Source: Acidobacteriota bacterium (GTDB taxonomy: Bacteria; Acidobacteriota; Blastocatellia; Pyrinomonadales; Pyrinomonadaceae). Taken from it: a stretch of 11,332 nucleotides of DNA. Made by a program: the position numbers and the translations under genes. Positions 1 to 5,847 of the stretch are shown here, piece by piece. The notes beneath the pieces were generated by a model. The model ran no database searches. It saw only the letters and a list, made by a program, of their open reading frames with translations, and had not been told where the DNA came from. Location of the stretch: contig JAHEEZ010000086.1 in NCBI GenBank assembly GCA_024640445.1, positions 1,853 through 13,184 of the forward strand. The letters are read 5' to 3'. The first letter of the stretch is position 1; every line of letters starts with the position of its first letter.

Positions 1-672
1 CACCGGACGGGATGTAGCAAAATTCACGCCTGAAAAGCCGCCGTCCCTGCCTGAAGCAAAGTACGTTTCGACCACAGTCTGGCCTTTCCGCTCCCGCCCT
101 TCCGTCTCACTGAGTTCCGCGACGCTCTGTTCGACCGAACCGCCCCCCGGAGCTTCCACATTCTCGTCAGCCGACAGAGCCGGCGTTTCACCTTCTTTGG
201 CTTGATAGATTGATCTTTGAGCTGCCCTGATCGCGGTACGTCCGCTAAACCGGTCTGGCCTTTTTTCCGGCAAGGTGTTTCCGCTTCCCGCCCTTTCAAG
301 GTTGAACCCGTAAACAAGCTCTGACGCGCCGCTGACCCTGACTTCCTTTAGTGTGACCGGATTGAATCCCTGCGCTATCGCGAGGATCGTGTAGGTGCCG
401 GGGATAAGGCGGGCGATGAAACTGCCATTCGAAGTTGAGGTGACCTGCTTCAAGAGCGTAGAGGTGCCGACCCGGAAAACCGCAACGGTCGCGTTAGCGA
501 TCGGATTTCCCGATCTATCCCGCACGACCCCTTTAATGACTCCCAACTTTCCACTTTTGGCTCCCACGTCCCCAACCGTTCCGGCTTTCGCAGGCACCGC
601 CGCACCAAGGCTGAAAAAGCACAGCAAGAGTGCGATGCCGAAGGCGCTAAGTTTTTTGGGAAGTGAGTTCAT
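1..672 (-). CDS. Secreted protein with N-terminal carboxypeptidase-regulatory-like domain (partial, possibly TonB-dependent receptor-like)
   Basis: This reading frame is open for 224 codons from an ATG at 672 to the left edge with no stop, so the 3' end lies outside the window. Residues 1-30 form a signal peptide: Lys-Lys near the N-terminus, a hydrophobic core (IALLLCFFSLGAAV) and an AKA cleavage site. Residues about 45-125 read as a carboxypeptidase-regulatory-like beta-sandwich: GVVRDRSGNPIANATV, then SNGSFIARLIPGTYTI, the usual 'extension of the core, tailored by experience' pattern of surface and TonB-linked proteins. Residues 130-200 are polar and rich in Glu, Ser and Gly, probably a linker. 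The sequence then enters a region (ETYFASGRDGGFSGVNFA) that could begin an outer-membrane barrel or a larger secreted domain; this is an inference. No good Shine-Dalgarno sequence precedes the ATG. It diverges from the tRNA-Ser gene. Confidence 0.85.
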   Translation of the reverse strand, partial: MNSLPKKLSAFGIALLLCFFSLGAAVPAKAGTVGDVGAKSGKLGVIKGVVRDRSGNPIANATVAVFRVGTSTLLKQVTSTSNGSFIARLIPGTYTILAIAQGFNPVTLKEVRVSGASELVYGFNLERAGSGNTLPEKRPDRFSGRTAIRAAQRSIYQAKEGETPALSADENVEAPGGGSVEQSVAELSETEGRERKGQTVVETYFASGRDGGFSGVNFATSRPV

Positions 673-780
673 ACAGAGAAATTGTTGTCGGGCGTGGCTA
701 TCCCGGAGAACGGCCGTTTCAAGTTAGTTTTGGTCTAGGTCCGAGCGCCCGTAAAAACTACGGTTTCCGCATAACGGCTT

Positions 781-809
781 ATTTTCTTTTCTTTGTCAAT
801 TGGTGTCAA
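781..809 (-). promoter_or_regulatory. Candidate promoter for the leftward secreted-protein gene
   Basis: On the minus strand a perfect TTGACA (809-804) is followed after 17 bases by GAAAAT (786-781), a four-of-six match to the -10 consensus. A second TTGACA lies ten bases downstream (799-794) but has a poorer -10. Transcription would start near 775 and give a leader of about 100 bases. Confidence 0.4.
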
Positions 810-851
810 GTACCTGAAAAGGATGTTATGCCGCGTGGGATGCGCCCAAAC

Positions 852-879
852 TTGACAAAGTTCGCCCAAGGGCTAGAAT
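852..879 (+). promoter_or_regulatory. Sigma70-type promoter of tRNA-Ser
   Basis: A perfect TTGACA at 852-857 is separated by 16 bases from TAGAAT at 874-879 (five of six). The expected start near 886 leaves about 41 bases of leader before the mature tRNA. The strength fits a stable-RNA promoter. Its -35 box faces the -35 of the divergent gene about 42 bases away. Confidence 0.75.
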
Positions 880-926
880 GTTCCTTGCGTCAAAACCGCT
901 TATTTTTACTGATTTGGCGTTGATTT

Positions 927-1018
927 GGAGGCGTGGCTGAGTGGCTGAAAGCGGCGGTTTGCTAAATCGTTAAGGGTGTAACAGCCCTTCACAGGTTCGA
1001 ATCCTGTCGCCTCCGCCA
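927..1018 (+). tRNA. tRNA-Ser(GCU)
   Basis: The 92-base gene folds as a class II tRNA with its 3' CCA encoded (1016-1018). The seven-base acceptor stem GGAGGCG (927-933) pairs with CGCCTCC (1008-1014), with discriminator G at 1015. The anticodon loop TTGCTAA (959-965) carries anticodon GCT at 961-963, reading AGC/AGU serine codons. A long variable arm with stem AAGGG (972-976) and CCCTT (984-988) is the serine hallmark. The T arm has the canonical GGTTCGAATCC core. It has its own promoter upstream and an intrinsic terminator downstream, so it looks like a single-gene unit. Confidence 0.97.
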
Positions 1019-1048
1019 TTTACGACGAAATCCCGGAAGTGCTGTTCG

Positions 1049-1088
1049 GCTATCAAACCTGGCTTTTGATAGCTTTTTGTGTTTTTTG
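1049..1088 (+). terminator. Rho-independent terminator after tRNA-Ser
   Basis: The stem GCTATCAAA (1049-1057) pairs perfectly over nine bases with TTTGATAGC (1065-1073) around a seven-base loop. A T-rich run (TTTTTGTGTTTTTT) follows directly. It lies between the tRNA and gltX, so gltX needs read-through or a promoter in the last ~30 bases before its start, where I see no convincing one. Confidence 0.85.
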
Positions 1089-1116
1089 GCGTCGACAAAT
1101 TTGGGAATGTTTTCAT

Positions 1117-2607
1117 ATGACCAGAGTACGATTTGCTCCTAGCCCTACAGGCTACCTTCACATCGGTTCGGCCCGGACTGCCCTCTTCAATTACCTTTAT
1201 GCCCGCCACACGGGCGGCAAGTTCCTACTTAGAGTGGAGGACACGGATCTGGCGCGCTCGACGGAAGAGTCCACGAACTCGATCCTGGAAGGACTAAAGT
1301 GGCTGGGTTTCGAGCCCGATGAAGAGACCGTCTTTCAGTCAGACAATGCTGACAAGCATCGCGCCGCCGCACTCCGTCTGCTTAACGAGGGAAAAGCTTA
1401 CAGGGACTTCACTCCAAAACAAGCGCGTTCCGATTCGGATGTTAAAGCTGCAATCGCGGAAAAGGCCCGCCAGCAGGGAGGCGATAAGGATCTGCGGGAT
1501 AACCCATACCGGGATCTTGATCCGGCCGAATCCGAACGCCGGGCGGCGGAAGGTGAGTTGTTCGCGGTAAGGCTCAAGGTTTCCGGAGAAGGCAAGACGG
1601 CGTTTGAGGACTCCGTGTACGGACTCCAGGAACGAGACCACTCTGAGATCGAAGACCTTGTTCTATTGAGGTCTGACGGACACCCGCTTTATAACCTGGC
1701 AGTGGTTTGCGATGACATCGAGATGTCTATTACACATGTGATCCGCGGACAGGACCATCTGACGAACACCCACAAGCAGATCCTGATCTATGAAGCACTT
1801 GGAGCAGAGCCTCCGGTATTTGCCCACCTGCCGCTCATTCTTGCGCCTGGCGGCAAGAAGCTTTCGAAACGCCATCACGGCGAGATCGTCTCGCTCACGA
1901 CATACCGGGACAGGGGGTTTGTCGCCGGCGCATTCCGGAACTTTCTTGCACTCCTTGGATGGTCGCCGAAATCCGAGCAAGAGATACTGGACCTGGACGA
2001 ATTGATCAAAGTCTTCTCGCTCGAAGGCATCAACCGTTCGAACGCGGTTTTCAATTTCGATCCTAATAACGCAAAACGATGGACCGACGACAAAGCCCTG
2101 TGGATGAACGCGGAGTACATTCGCACGATGGACCTCGAAGAATTGGTGCCGCTGGTCAGGGACGAACTTAGATCCGAGAAGCTTTGGCGGGAAGAATACG
2201 ACGAGGACGAAAAGAAGTGGTTCGAGGCCGTCACAAATGTCATCCGAGAGCGATATTTCACCTTGAAGGACTTCTCGGGAAACGGGCGGGCCTTCTTTTC
2301 GGAGGACTTTGATTTCGACGAAGCTGCGGTCAACAAACATCTCCGGAAACACTCCGATCTGGAAACGTGGCTCCCCGAATTCGCGGAGAGGCTGGCGGCG
2401 CTTGAAGACTTTTCGCACGATCCGATCTACGAGGCCGCGAACTCCTTCTGTGAAGAAAAAGACACCAAGCTCGGGGTACTCCTAAACGGAGCGCGGGTGG
2501 CAATGACGGGACAGGCCGTAGGCCCCTCAATGATCACCGCGATCGAACTTCTGGGAAGGGACAGGTCTGTCATGCGCCTCAGAAGCAAACTCCCCTGGAA
2601 CTCATAG
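1117..2607 (+). CDS. gltX: Glutamyl-tRNA synthetase
   Basis: The 496-residue product is a class I aminoacyl-tRNA synthetase that charges tRNA-Glu with glutamate in the cytoplasm. The start is MTRVRFAPSPTGYLHIGS, with the HIGH-type motif as HIGS at residues 15-18. VIRGQDH lies near residues 208-214, and the KMSKS-type loop is KLSKR at 248-252. GWSP and the C-terminal helical anticodon-binding region follow. The C-terminus keeps the usual pattern (ARVAMTGQAVGPS, then LLGRDR). The cysteines that bind zinc in the E. coli enzyme are absent after AYRDF. The length is slightly above the usual ~470. An ATG at 1039 extends the frame, but that extension runs through the tRNA terminator, whereas 1117 gives the canonical GluRS N-terminus. 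A weak GGGAA ribosome site lies about nine bases upstream. Confidence 0.97.
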   Translation: MTRVRFAPSPTGYLHIGSARTALFNYLYARHTGGKFLLRVEDTDLARSTEESTNSILEGLKWLGFEPDEETVFQSDNADKHRAAALRLLNEGKAYRDFTPKQARSDSDVKAAIAEKARQQGGDKDLRDNPYRDLDPAESERRAAEGELFAVRLKVSGEGKTAFEDSVYGLQERDHSEIEDLVLLRSDGHPLYNLAVVCDDIEMSITHVIRGQDHLTNTHKQILIYEALGAEPPVFAHLPLILAPGGKKLSKRHHGEIVSLTTYRDRGFVAGAFRNFLALLGWSPKSEQEILDLDELIKVFSLEGINRSNAVFNFDPNNAKRWTDDKALWMNAEYIRTMDLEELVPLVRDELRSEKLWREEYDEDEKKWFEAVTNVIRERYFTLKDFSGNGRAFFSEDFDFDEAAVNKHLRKHSDLETWLPEFAERLAALEDFSHDPIYEAANSFCEEKDTKLGVLLNGARVAMTGQAVGPSMITAIELLGRDRSVMRLRSKLPWNS

Positions 2608-2624
2608 GCACCCGTCCCCGTTTC

Positions 2625-2647
2625 CGCAATGTCACAAAACATTGGCG
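2625..2647 (+). other. Small hairpin downstream of gltX
   Basis: CAATGT (2627-2632) and ACATTG (2639-2644) pair around the loop CACAAA, with CCG/GCG offering outer pairing across a bulge. No T-run follows, so this is not a standard terminator. It may lie in the leader of the next gene. Confidence 0.3.
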
Positions 2648-2686
2648 AGCGGTGTATCCATTTTGAAAGGAACATCAAACGGAATC

Positions 2687-2691
2687 AGGAG
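2687..2691 (+). promoter_or_regulatory. Ribosome binding site deciding the start at 2698
   Basis: AGGAG lies six bases before the ATG at 2698. The frame also has an ATG at 2629, but that one lacks a ribosome site and would put 23 charged residues before an otherwise normal signal peptide, so 2698 is chosen. Confidence 0.75.
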
Positions 2692-2697
2692 CTTAAT

Positions 2698-3735
2698 ATG
2701 CAAAGGATCTTCAAAATGCTCGCCGGACTCATCGGCTGCCTGGTCATTATCACGATCGGATCATACGTGATCGCTGCCCAGACAACGATAGAAGGTACAT
2801 GGAAGGCGGACACCACACAAAAAGACAAGGAAAAGGAAAAGGCAAAAGACAAGGATGACGGCGAGCGTGACCGATATGAATTCGAGTTCGCGGACAGGAA
2901 CCGGGATATCCACATCAATTTCCATTACAACAGGTCCAACGAAAATTCGGACAACATGGGCGTCGGCTTCTCGTACGACGACCTTCAGGGGCTTTCGAAG
3001 TCGCAGGCAGAAGGGAGCGCGTCAAGCGTTGCATTCAAGATCGTGCGGGACGCGGGCACCATCCAGTGCACGGGCAATTTCCGAAATGGGAAAGGATCGG
3101 GCACCTTCATATTCACACCAAACATCGCCTACCGTTCATCAATGAGCAGTCGTGGATTTGAATTCTCTGATGAGAAGTTGCTTTCGGCCGCGGTCCTCGA
3201 TGTGACGGTCTCACTTGCAGACGACCTGAGCGCATCGGGATTTCAGAACCTGGACACGGACGACCTGTTCAAGGCGAAGATCTTCAGGATCGACAGTGAG
3301 TTTATGAGGGAGATGACCGCGACGGGATATCCAAACCTTGATATGGAAGACCTCGTCAAGGCCAGGATCTTTAAGATCGATGCAGGGTTCGTAAGGAACG
3401 TAGTGGAGATGGGTTTCCAGACCAAGTCTTTTGAAGAACTCGTCAAATTCAGGATCTTCAAGATCAGTCCGGAGTTTTTGAGGGATATGCAAAACGCGGG
3501 ATTCAGCGATCTCTCTTCTGAAGAAGCGGTCAAGCTTCGTATCTTCAAAGTGACCCCGGATTTCATCCGTGAGATGCAGGGTGAAGGTCTTGCAAATCTG
3601 AAGGTCGAAGAGGCGGTCAAACTCAGGATCTTTAACGTAACGACCGATTTCATACGCGATGCACGGGCAAACGGAGAATCTGACCTCTCCGTAGAGAACC
3701 TGGTGAAGCTGAGGATCCACGGGAAGATAAAGTAA
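2698..3735 (+). CDS. Secreted protein with six 29-residue C-terminal repeats, function unknown
   Basis: The 345-residue product begins with a signal peptide or anchor (residues 1-27, MQRIFKMLAGLIGCLVIITIGSY core, then AAQ). A strongly charged Lys/Asp/Glu stretch (about 40-62, QKDKEKEKAKDKDD) follows. Next is a beta-rich segment to about residue 150 (EGTWKAD at its head; IHINFHYN; GTIQCTGNFRNGKGSGTF). Residues 166-339 consist of six tandem 29-residue repeats of the form IFKhxxxFhRxMxxxGFxxLxxEELVKLR, probably two helices each. I do not recognise a named gene. Similar 'G-hydrophobic-(T/S)-x-x-(F/Y)' repeats occur, from memory, in acidobacterial proteins near BlaR1-type M56 peptidases, but no such peptidase is present here. 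The N-terminal part has a lipocalin-like feel (EGTW). A scaffold or binding role outside the cytoplasmic membrane is an inference. The gene ends at a bidirectional terminator. Confidence 0.85.
   Translation: MQRIFKMLAGLIGCLVIITIGSYVIAAQTTIEGTWKADTTQKDKEKEKAKDKDDGERDRYEFEFADRNRDIHINFHYNRSNENSDNMGVGFSYDDLQGLSKSQAEGSASSVAFKIVRDAGTIQCTGNFRNGKGSGTFIFTPNIAYRSSMSSRGFEFSDEKLLSAAVLDVTVSLADDLSASGFQNLDTDDLFKAKIFRIDSEFMREMTATGYPNLDMEDLVKARIFKIDAGFVRNVVEMGFQTKSFEELVKFRIFKISPEFLRDMQNAGFSDLSSEEAVKLRIFKVTPDFIREMQGEGLANLKVEEAVKLRIFNVTTDFIRDARANGESDLSVENLVKLRIHGKIK
3193..3714 (+). repeat. Six in-frame 87-bp (29-codon) tandem repeats
   Basis: Units start at 3193, 3280, 3367, 3454, 3541 and 3628, each exactly 87 bases with no gap. 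The first is the most divergent (begins VLDVTVSL). The middle four share IF(R/K)(I/V) at the start and (L/A)VK(A/F/L)R at the end. The protein period is strict while the DNA has drifted, so the array is old and kept by selection on the protein. Confidence 0.85.
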
Positions 3736-3740
3736 GAAAT

Positions 3741-3754
3741 CAGGAGTCAGAAGT
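3741..3754 (+). repeat. Two CAGRAGT heptamer repeats
   Basis: CAGGAGT (3741-3747) and CAGAAGT (3748-3754) sit just after the stop codon at 3735 and before the terminator. They are the same unit as the longer tracts at 5591-5646 and, inverted, at 5763-5847. Confidence 0.6.
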
Positions 3755-3765
3755 CAGGCAAAGTG

Positions 3766-3799
3766 AAAGGCCGCCAGGCAAAGGCGGCCTTTCTTCTTT
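3766..3799. terminator. Bidirectional rho-independent terminator
   Basis: AAAGGCCGCC (3766-3775) pairs perfectly with GGCGGCCTTT (3783-3792) around the loop AGGCAAA. T-rich sequence follows on the plus strand (TTTCTTCTTT) and TTTCACTTT on the minus strand. It lies between two convergent genes and can stop both. Confidence 0.88.
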
Positions 3800-3814
3800 G
3801 ATCGTGGATGGACG

Positions 3815-4462
3815 TTAATCGAACTGTGACCGGAAGGTGTCGAACTCTTCCTTAAGCGCATCGAGTTCCTCGCGCAAACGCGACACTTCTTTGGCAAGCT
3901 CCGAAGACGCCGCGCCGCCGGAAACCCGCGATTCGGTTTCCGCAGCATATGCCCCTTCGTCAAACTCCTCTTCAGAAAGAAGGTGAACGAACCTCACCTC
4001 TTTCTGCCCGGGCATCCTTCCAAGTCTTCTCACAAGCGGCTCGCTCCGCGAGAGGAGTCCCTCAACGGTCTCATTCACTTCGCCCAATCCTTCGAACTCA
4101 TACAATCTTCCAGTCCTCTGATTGAGCTCCCCGGCGGTCTGAGGGCCCCGGAGAATCAGAACTGCAACGACTGCGACCTCGGAAGGCTCAAGCTCATAGA
4201 ACGAAGGAAGCATGTGCTTGTATTTTGGAACGCGCCCCGTTGAACCATAAAAGACATACACAAGGTTCTTCTGTCGAAGCGAGTCGAGTGCGGTCTCGAC
4301 CTCTGAATCACCGTAATCAACGACGGGATCCCGGTTTGACTTTTGATTGCACGCTGAAACAAGTGAGTTCAGCGTTAGAGGGTAGTAGTCCGGCGTCGTA
4401 AGTTCCTTTTCAACTAGACACCCGAGCACGCGAAGTTCAAAATCGTTCAATTTCGTCAACAT
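3815..4462 (-). CDS. yceH: YceH/DUF480 (UPF0502) family protein
   Basis: The 215-residue protein matches the YceH (DUF480, UPF0502) family in length and in sequence. It opens with LNDFELRVLGCLVEKELTTP, followed by YYPLTLNSLVSACNQKSNRDPV and then a block of the type LILRGPQTAGELNQRTGRL. The family is built from tandem winged-helix folds, as in DNA-binding regulators, but its cellular role is not established. Residues from about 150 carry the conserved PGQKEVRFVHLL. The last ~40 residues (ELAKEVSRLREELDALKEEFDTF) are a heptad-patterned coiled coil, suggesting oligomerisation. The start ATG at 4462 is 63 bases from the divergent exonuclease gene; no good ribosome site is visible. The 3' end meets the bidirectional terminator. 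Confidence 0.92.
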   Translation of the reverse strand: MLTKLNDFELRVLGCLVEKELTTPDYYPLTLNSLVSACNQKSNRDPVVDYGDSEVETALDSLRQKNLVYVFYGSTGRVPKYKHMLPSFYELEPSEVAVVAVLILRGPQTAGELNQRTGRLYEFEGLGEVNETVEGLLSRSEPLVRRLGRMPGQKEVRFVHLLSEEEFDEGAYAAETESRVSGGAASSELAKEVSRLREELDALKEEFDTFRSQFD

Positions 4463-4490
4463 ATTGCCATCTGATGCTGCCTACGGCGCT

Positions 4491-4518
4491 TTTCGCCTGA
4501 CGGTTCGTAAACTACAAT
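4491..4518 (+). promoter_or_regulatory. Promoter giving a probably leaderless exonuclease mRNA
   Basis: TACAAT (4513-4518, five of six to the -10 consensus) ends seven bases before the ATG at 4526, so transcription would start at or next to the A of the start codon. A weak -35 (TTTCGC, 4491-4496) lies 16 bases upstream. No Shine-Dalgarno sequence is present, as expected for a leaderless message. Confidence 0.6.
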
Positions 4519-4525
4519 TCAACCG

Positions 4526-5107
4526 ATGAAAGTCACCGTTGTAAGGACCGAAAACGAAGCCGCCTCGGCGTTCGATCTGCTCTCGTCTGCCGAGTCGCTT
4601 GGCTGCGACACCGAAACGAGCGGACTCAATCCTTCAACGGGCCGTCTTTTGAGCATACAGTTTTCCGATGGCGAAACGCACGTCCTCGTGCCCGTTTCGG
4701 AAGGGGTGCCGGCAAATATACTCGCTCCTCTTCTCGAGAGCGAGTCGATAATCAAGATCTTCCACAACGCCAGGTTCGATCTGGCTTTCCTGGGCGCGAA
4801 CCGGGTCGGCGCAAAAAACCTGTTCGATACCATGCTCGCCGAAAAGGTCCTGACCAAAGGAGCGAACCAATCGGTCTCGCTTGCCGAAACTCTATACCGC
4901 TACTTCGCGATCGACCTCGACAAATCTCAGCGAAAGCGTTTCGGCCGCAGTTGGAACGGGCGATGGACCGAGGAGCTGGTGCATTACGCGATGAACGACG
5001 TCGCCCATCTCCCAAGGCTGATGCAGGAGCAGAACGACTGGCTTCAGCGGCTCGCGCTTGTTGAAGATTATGAGGCCCTTATCACGCGCACGCTTCGCGA
5101 CTTCTGA
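4526..5107 (+). CDS. Stand-alone DEDDy 3'-5' exonuclease (RNase D / PolA-exo-like)
   Basis: The 193-residue protein is a single DnaQ-like exonuclease domain of the DEDDy class, which trims nucleic acids from the 3' end with two divalent metal ions. Motif Exo I is CDTETSG with D28 and E30. Exo II is HNARFDLAFL with D85. Exo III is YAMNDVAHL with Y154 and D158. The Trp-Thr-Glu-Glu-Leu run before Exo III is typical of RNase D and of the proofreading domain of DNA polymerase I. It is about half the length of E. coli RNase D and has no HRDC domains, so substrate (tRNA 3' ends, other RNA or DNA) cannot be told from the sequence. It converges with the thioesterase gene with only nine bases between stops. 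Confidence 0.93.
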   Translation: MKVTVVRTENEAASAFDLLSSAESLGCDTETSGLNPSTGRLLSIQFSDGETHVLVPVSEGVPANILAPLLESESIIKIFHNARFDLAFLGANRVGAKNLFDTMLAEKVLTKGANQSVSLAETLYRYFAIDLDKSQRKRFGRSWNGRWTEELVHYAMNDVAHLPRLMQEQNDWLQRLALVEDYEALITRTLRDF

Positions 5108-5116
5108 TCCATTCGC

Positions 5117-5578
5117 TTACCAACGGTGGTATGCCGGATGTCCTTCTTTGACGGCCACAAAGACACCCTTGCAAGTAGCACACACCTTGTCGTTCGCGAT
5201 GAGTTCCGCTTCCACCGTCGCCCTGTCACCTTCCGACTCGACCACGCGCGCCCGCAAGTGTATCAATGCATCGCTCGGGGTCGGCCTTAGAAGCTTGATC
5301 GAGTAACTGGCCGTAACCGTGCACTCGGGCTTGCCCGATCCCTTCGCCTTCATCATGTAGTGCGCCGCCGCCCAGTTCGAATGACAATCAAGCAACGAGC
5401 CAATGATCCCGCCGTTCAGCATTCCCGGGAACGCCTCGTGGTGATTATCGGCGCGCCATTCGCAGACGTACTCGCCATCCTTCTCAAAGCTCCTGATACG
5501 AAGGCCTTTCTCGTTTGCCGGCCCACACCCAAAACATATGCTCTCCGGCGCGTAGGTTTCCTGGATAGATTTCGACAT
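5117..5578 (-). CDS. PaaI-type hotdog-fold thioesterase
   Basis: The 153-residue protein has the single hotdog domain of the PaaI/YigI acyl-CoA thioesterase superfamily, which hydrolyses acyl-CoA thioesters in the cytoplasm. Residues 15-20 are CFGCGP, the N-terminal signature of one subgroup. HHEAFPGMLNGGIIGSLLDCHS (46-67, conserved GG at 56-57 and D64) forms the central helix and its approach, where the active site lies. The following strands (TVTASYSIKLLRPTP; IHLRARVVESEGDRATVEAEL) match the family. His is replaced by Asn just before the GG pair. The acyl substrate is unknown, and the neighbours give no pathway. Upstream is a -10 box placed for leaderless transcription and then a heptamer repeat tract. 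Confidence 0.92.
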   Translation of the reverse strand: MSKSIQETYAPESICFGCGPANEKGLRIRSFEKDGEYVCEWRADNHHEAFPGMLNGGIIGSLLDCHSNWAAAHYMMKAKGSGKPECTVTASYSIKLLRPTPSDALIHLRARVVESEGDRATVEAELIANDKVCATCKGVFVAVKEGHPAYHRW

Positions 5579-5584
5579 AACTGA

Positions 5585-5590
5585 AGAATA
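5585..5590 (-). promoter_or_regulatory. Candidate -10 box for a leaderless thioesterase mRNA
   Basis: Read on the minus strand, TATTCT (5590-5585) ends six bases before the ATG at 5578, so the transcript would begin at about the start codon. The heptamer tract starts at the very next base and supplies the spacer and -35 zone, where no strong -35 is visible. Confidence 0.4.
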
Positions 5591-5646
5591 CAGGAGACAG
5601 GAGACAGAAGACAGAAGTCAGAAGTCAGAAGTCAGAAGTCAGAAGT
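5591..5646 (+). repeat. Eight tandem CAGRAGW heptamers
   Basis: Eight perfect-phase seven-base units run without interruption: CAGGAGA twice, CAGAAGA once, CAGAAGT five times. The tract is the left outer arm of the nested inverted-repeat element that ends at 5847. Confidence 0.93.
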
Positions 5647-5650
5647 AAGC

Positions 5651-5751
5651 AAAGATCATCCGACCCACTTCAGTTTGTCGATCGCAGCGCGGGAAGAAGG
5701 CCGGCTCTCCTAACGCAGAAGCGACAAACTAAAGTTTATCGGACGATCTTT
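5651..5751. repeat. 30-bp imperfect inverted repeat with 41-base loop
   Basis: The left arm (5651-5680, AAAGATCATCCGA...GTTTGTCG) and the right arm (5722-5751, CGACAAACT...GGACGATCTTT) are inverted copies aligned without gaps, matching at 25 of 30 positions. The differences are at arm positions 8, 14, 15, 16 and 21. Three of these become G-U pairs in a minus-strand transcript, giving 28 of 30 paired there. The 41-base loop (5681-5721) is GC-rich and has no evident coding content. Confidence 0.85.
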
Positions 5752-5762
5752 AAGTTCTCCCA

Positions 5763-5847
5763 TCCCCTGTCTCCTACGGCACGCCCCCCAACGGTCGCGT
5801 TTCTATCGTCCGTCTCTTGTCTTCTGTCTCTTGTCTCCCGCCTCCTG
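5763..5847 (-). repeat. Inverted, degenerate copies of the heptamer repeat
   Basis: On the plus strand, units TCCCCTG and TCTCCTA (5763-5776) are followed after a gap by five contiguous units at 5813-5847: TCTCTTG, TCTTCTG, TCTCTTG, TCTCCCG and CCTCCTG. These are the reverse complement of the CAGRAGA unit at 5591-5646, more diverged, forming the right outer arm of the element. Confidence 0.8.

Noticed and set aside
24..317. Minus-strand open frame of 97 codons inside the first gene
   Set aside because: It is in a different frame from the 224-codon reading that starts with a signal peptide at 672; its product is a low-complexity Arg/Lys/Ser-rich string typical of a shadow frame.
395..923. Two plus-strand open frames (395-727 and 663-923)
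   Set aside because: The first is antisense to the secreted-protein gene, and the second covers the divergent promoter region. Neither has a ribosome site or a recognisable domain.
1019..1116. T-box or other riboswitch controlling gltX
   Set aside because: The only structure is a simple hairpin plus T-run close to the tRNA end; there is no T-box sequence or specifier loop.
1663..2418. 251-codon minus-strand open frame
   Set aside because: It lies wholly antisense to gltX, which is a certain gene, and its product resembles no family.
3193..3714. CRISPR or recent tandem duplication
   Set aside because: The 87-bp periodicity is in frame and conserved only at protein level, so it is a protein repeat domain.
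5591..5847. CRISPR-like array
   Set aside because: The units are contiguous seven-base repeats with no spacers, and no cas genes are present.
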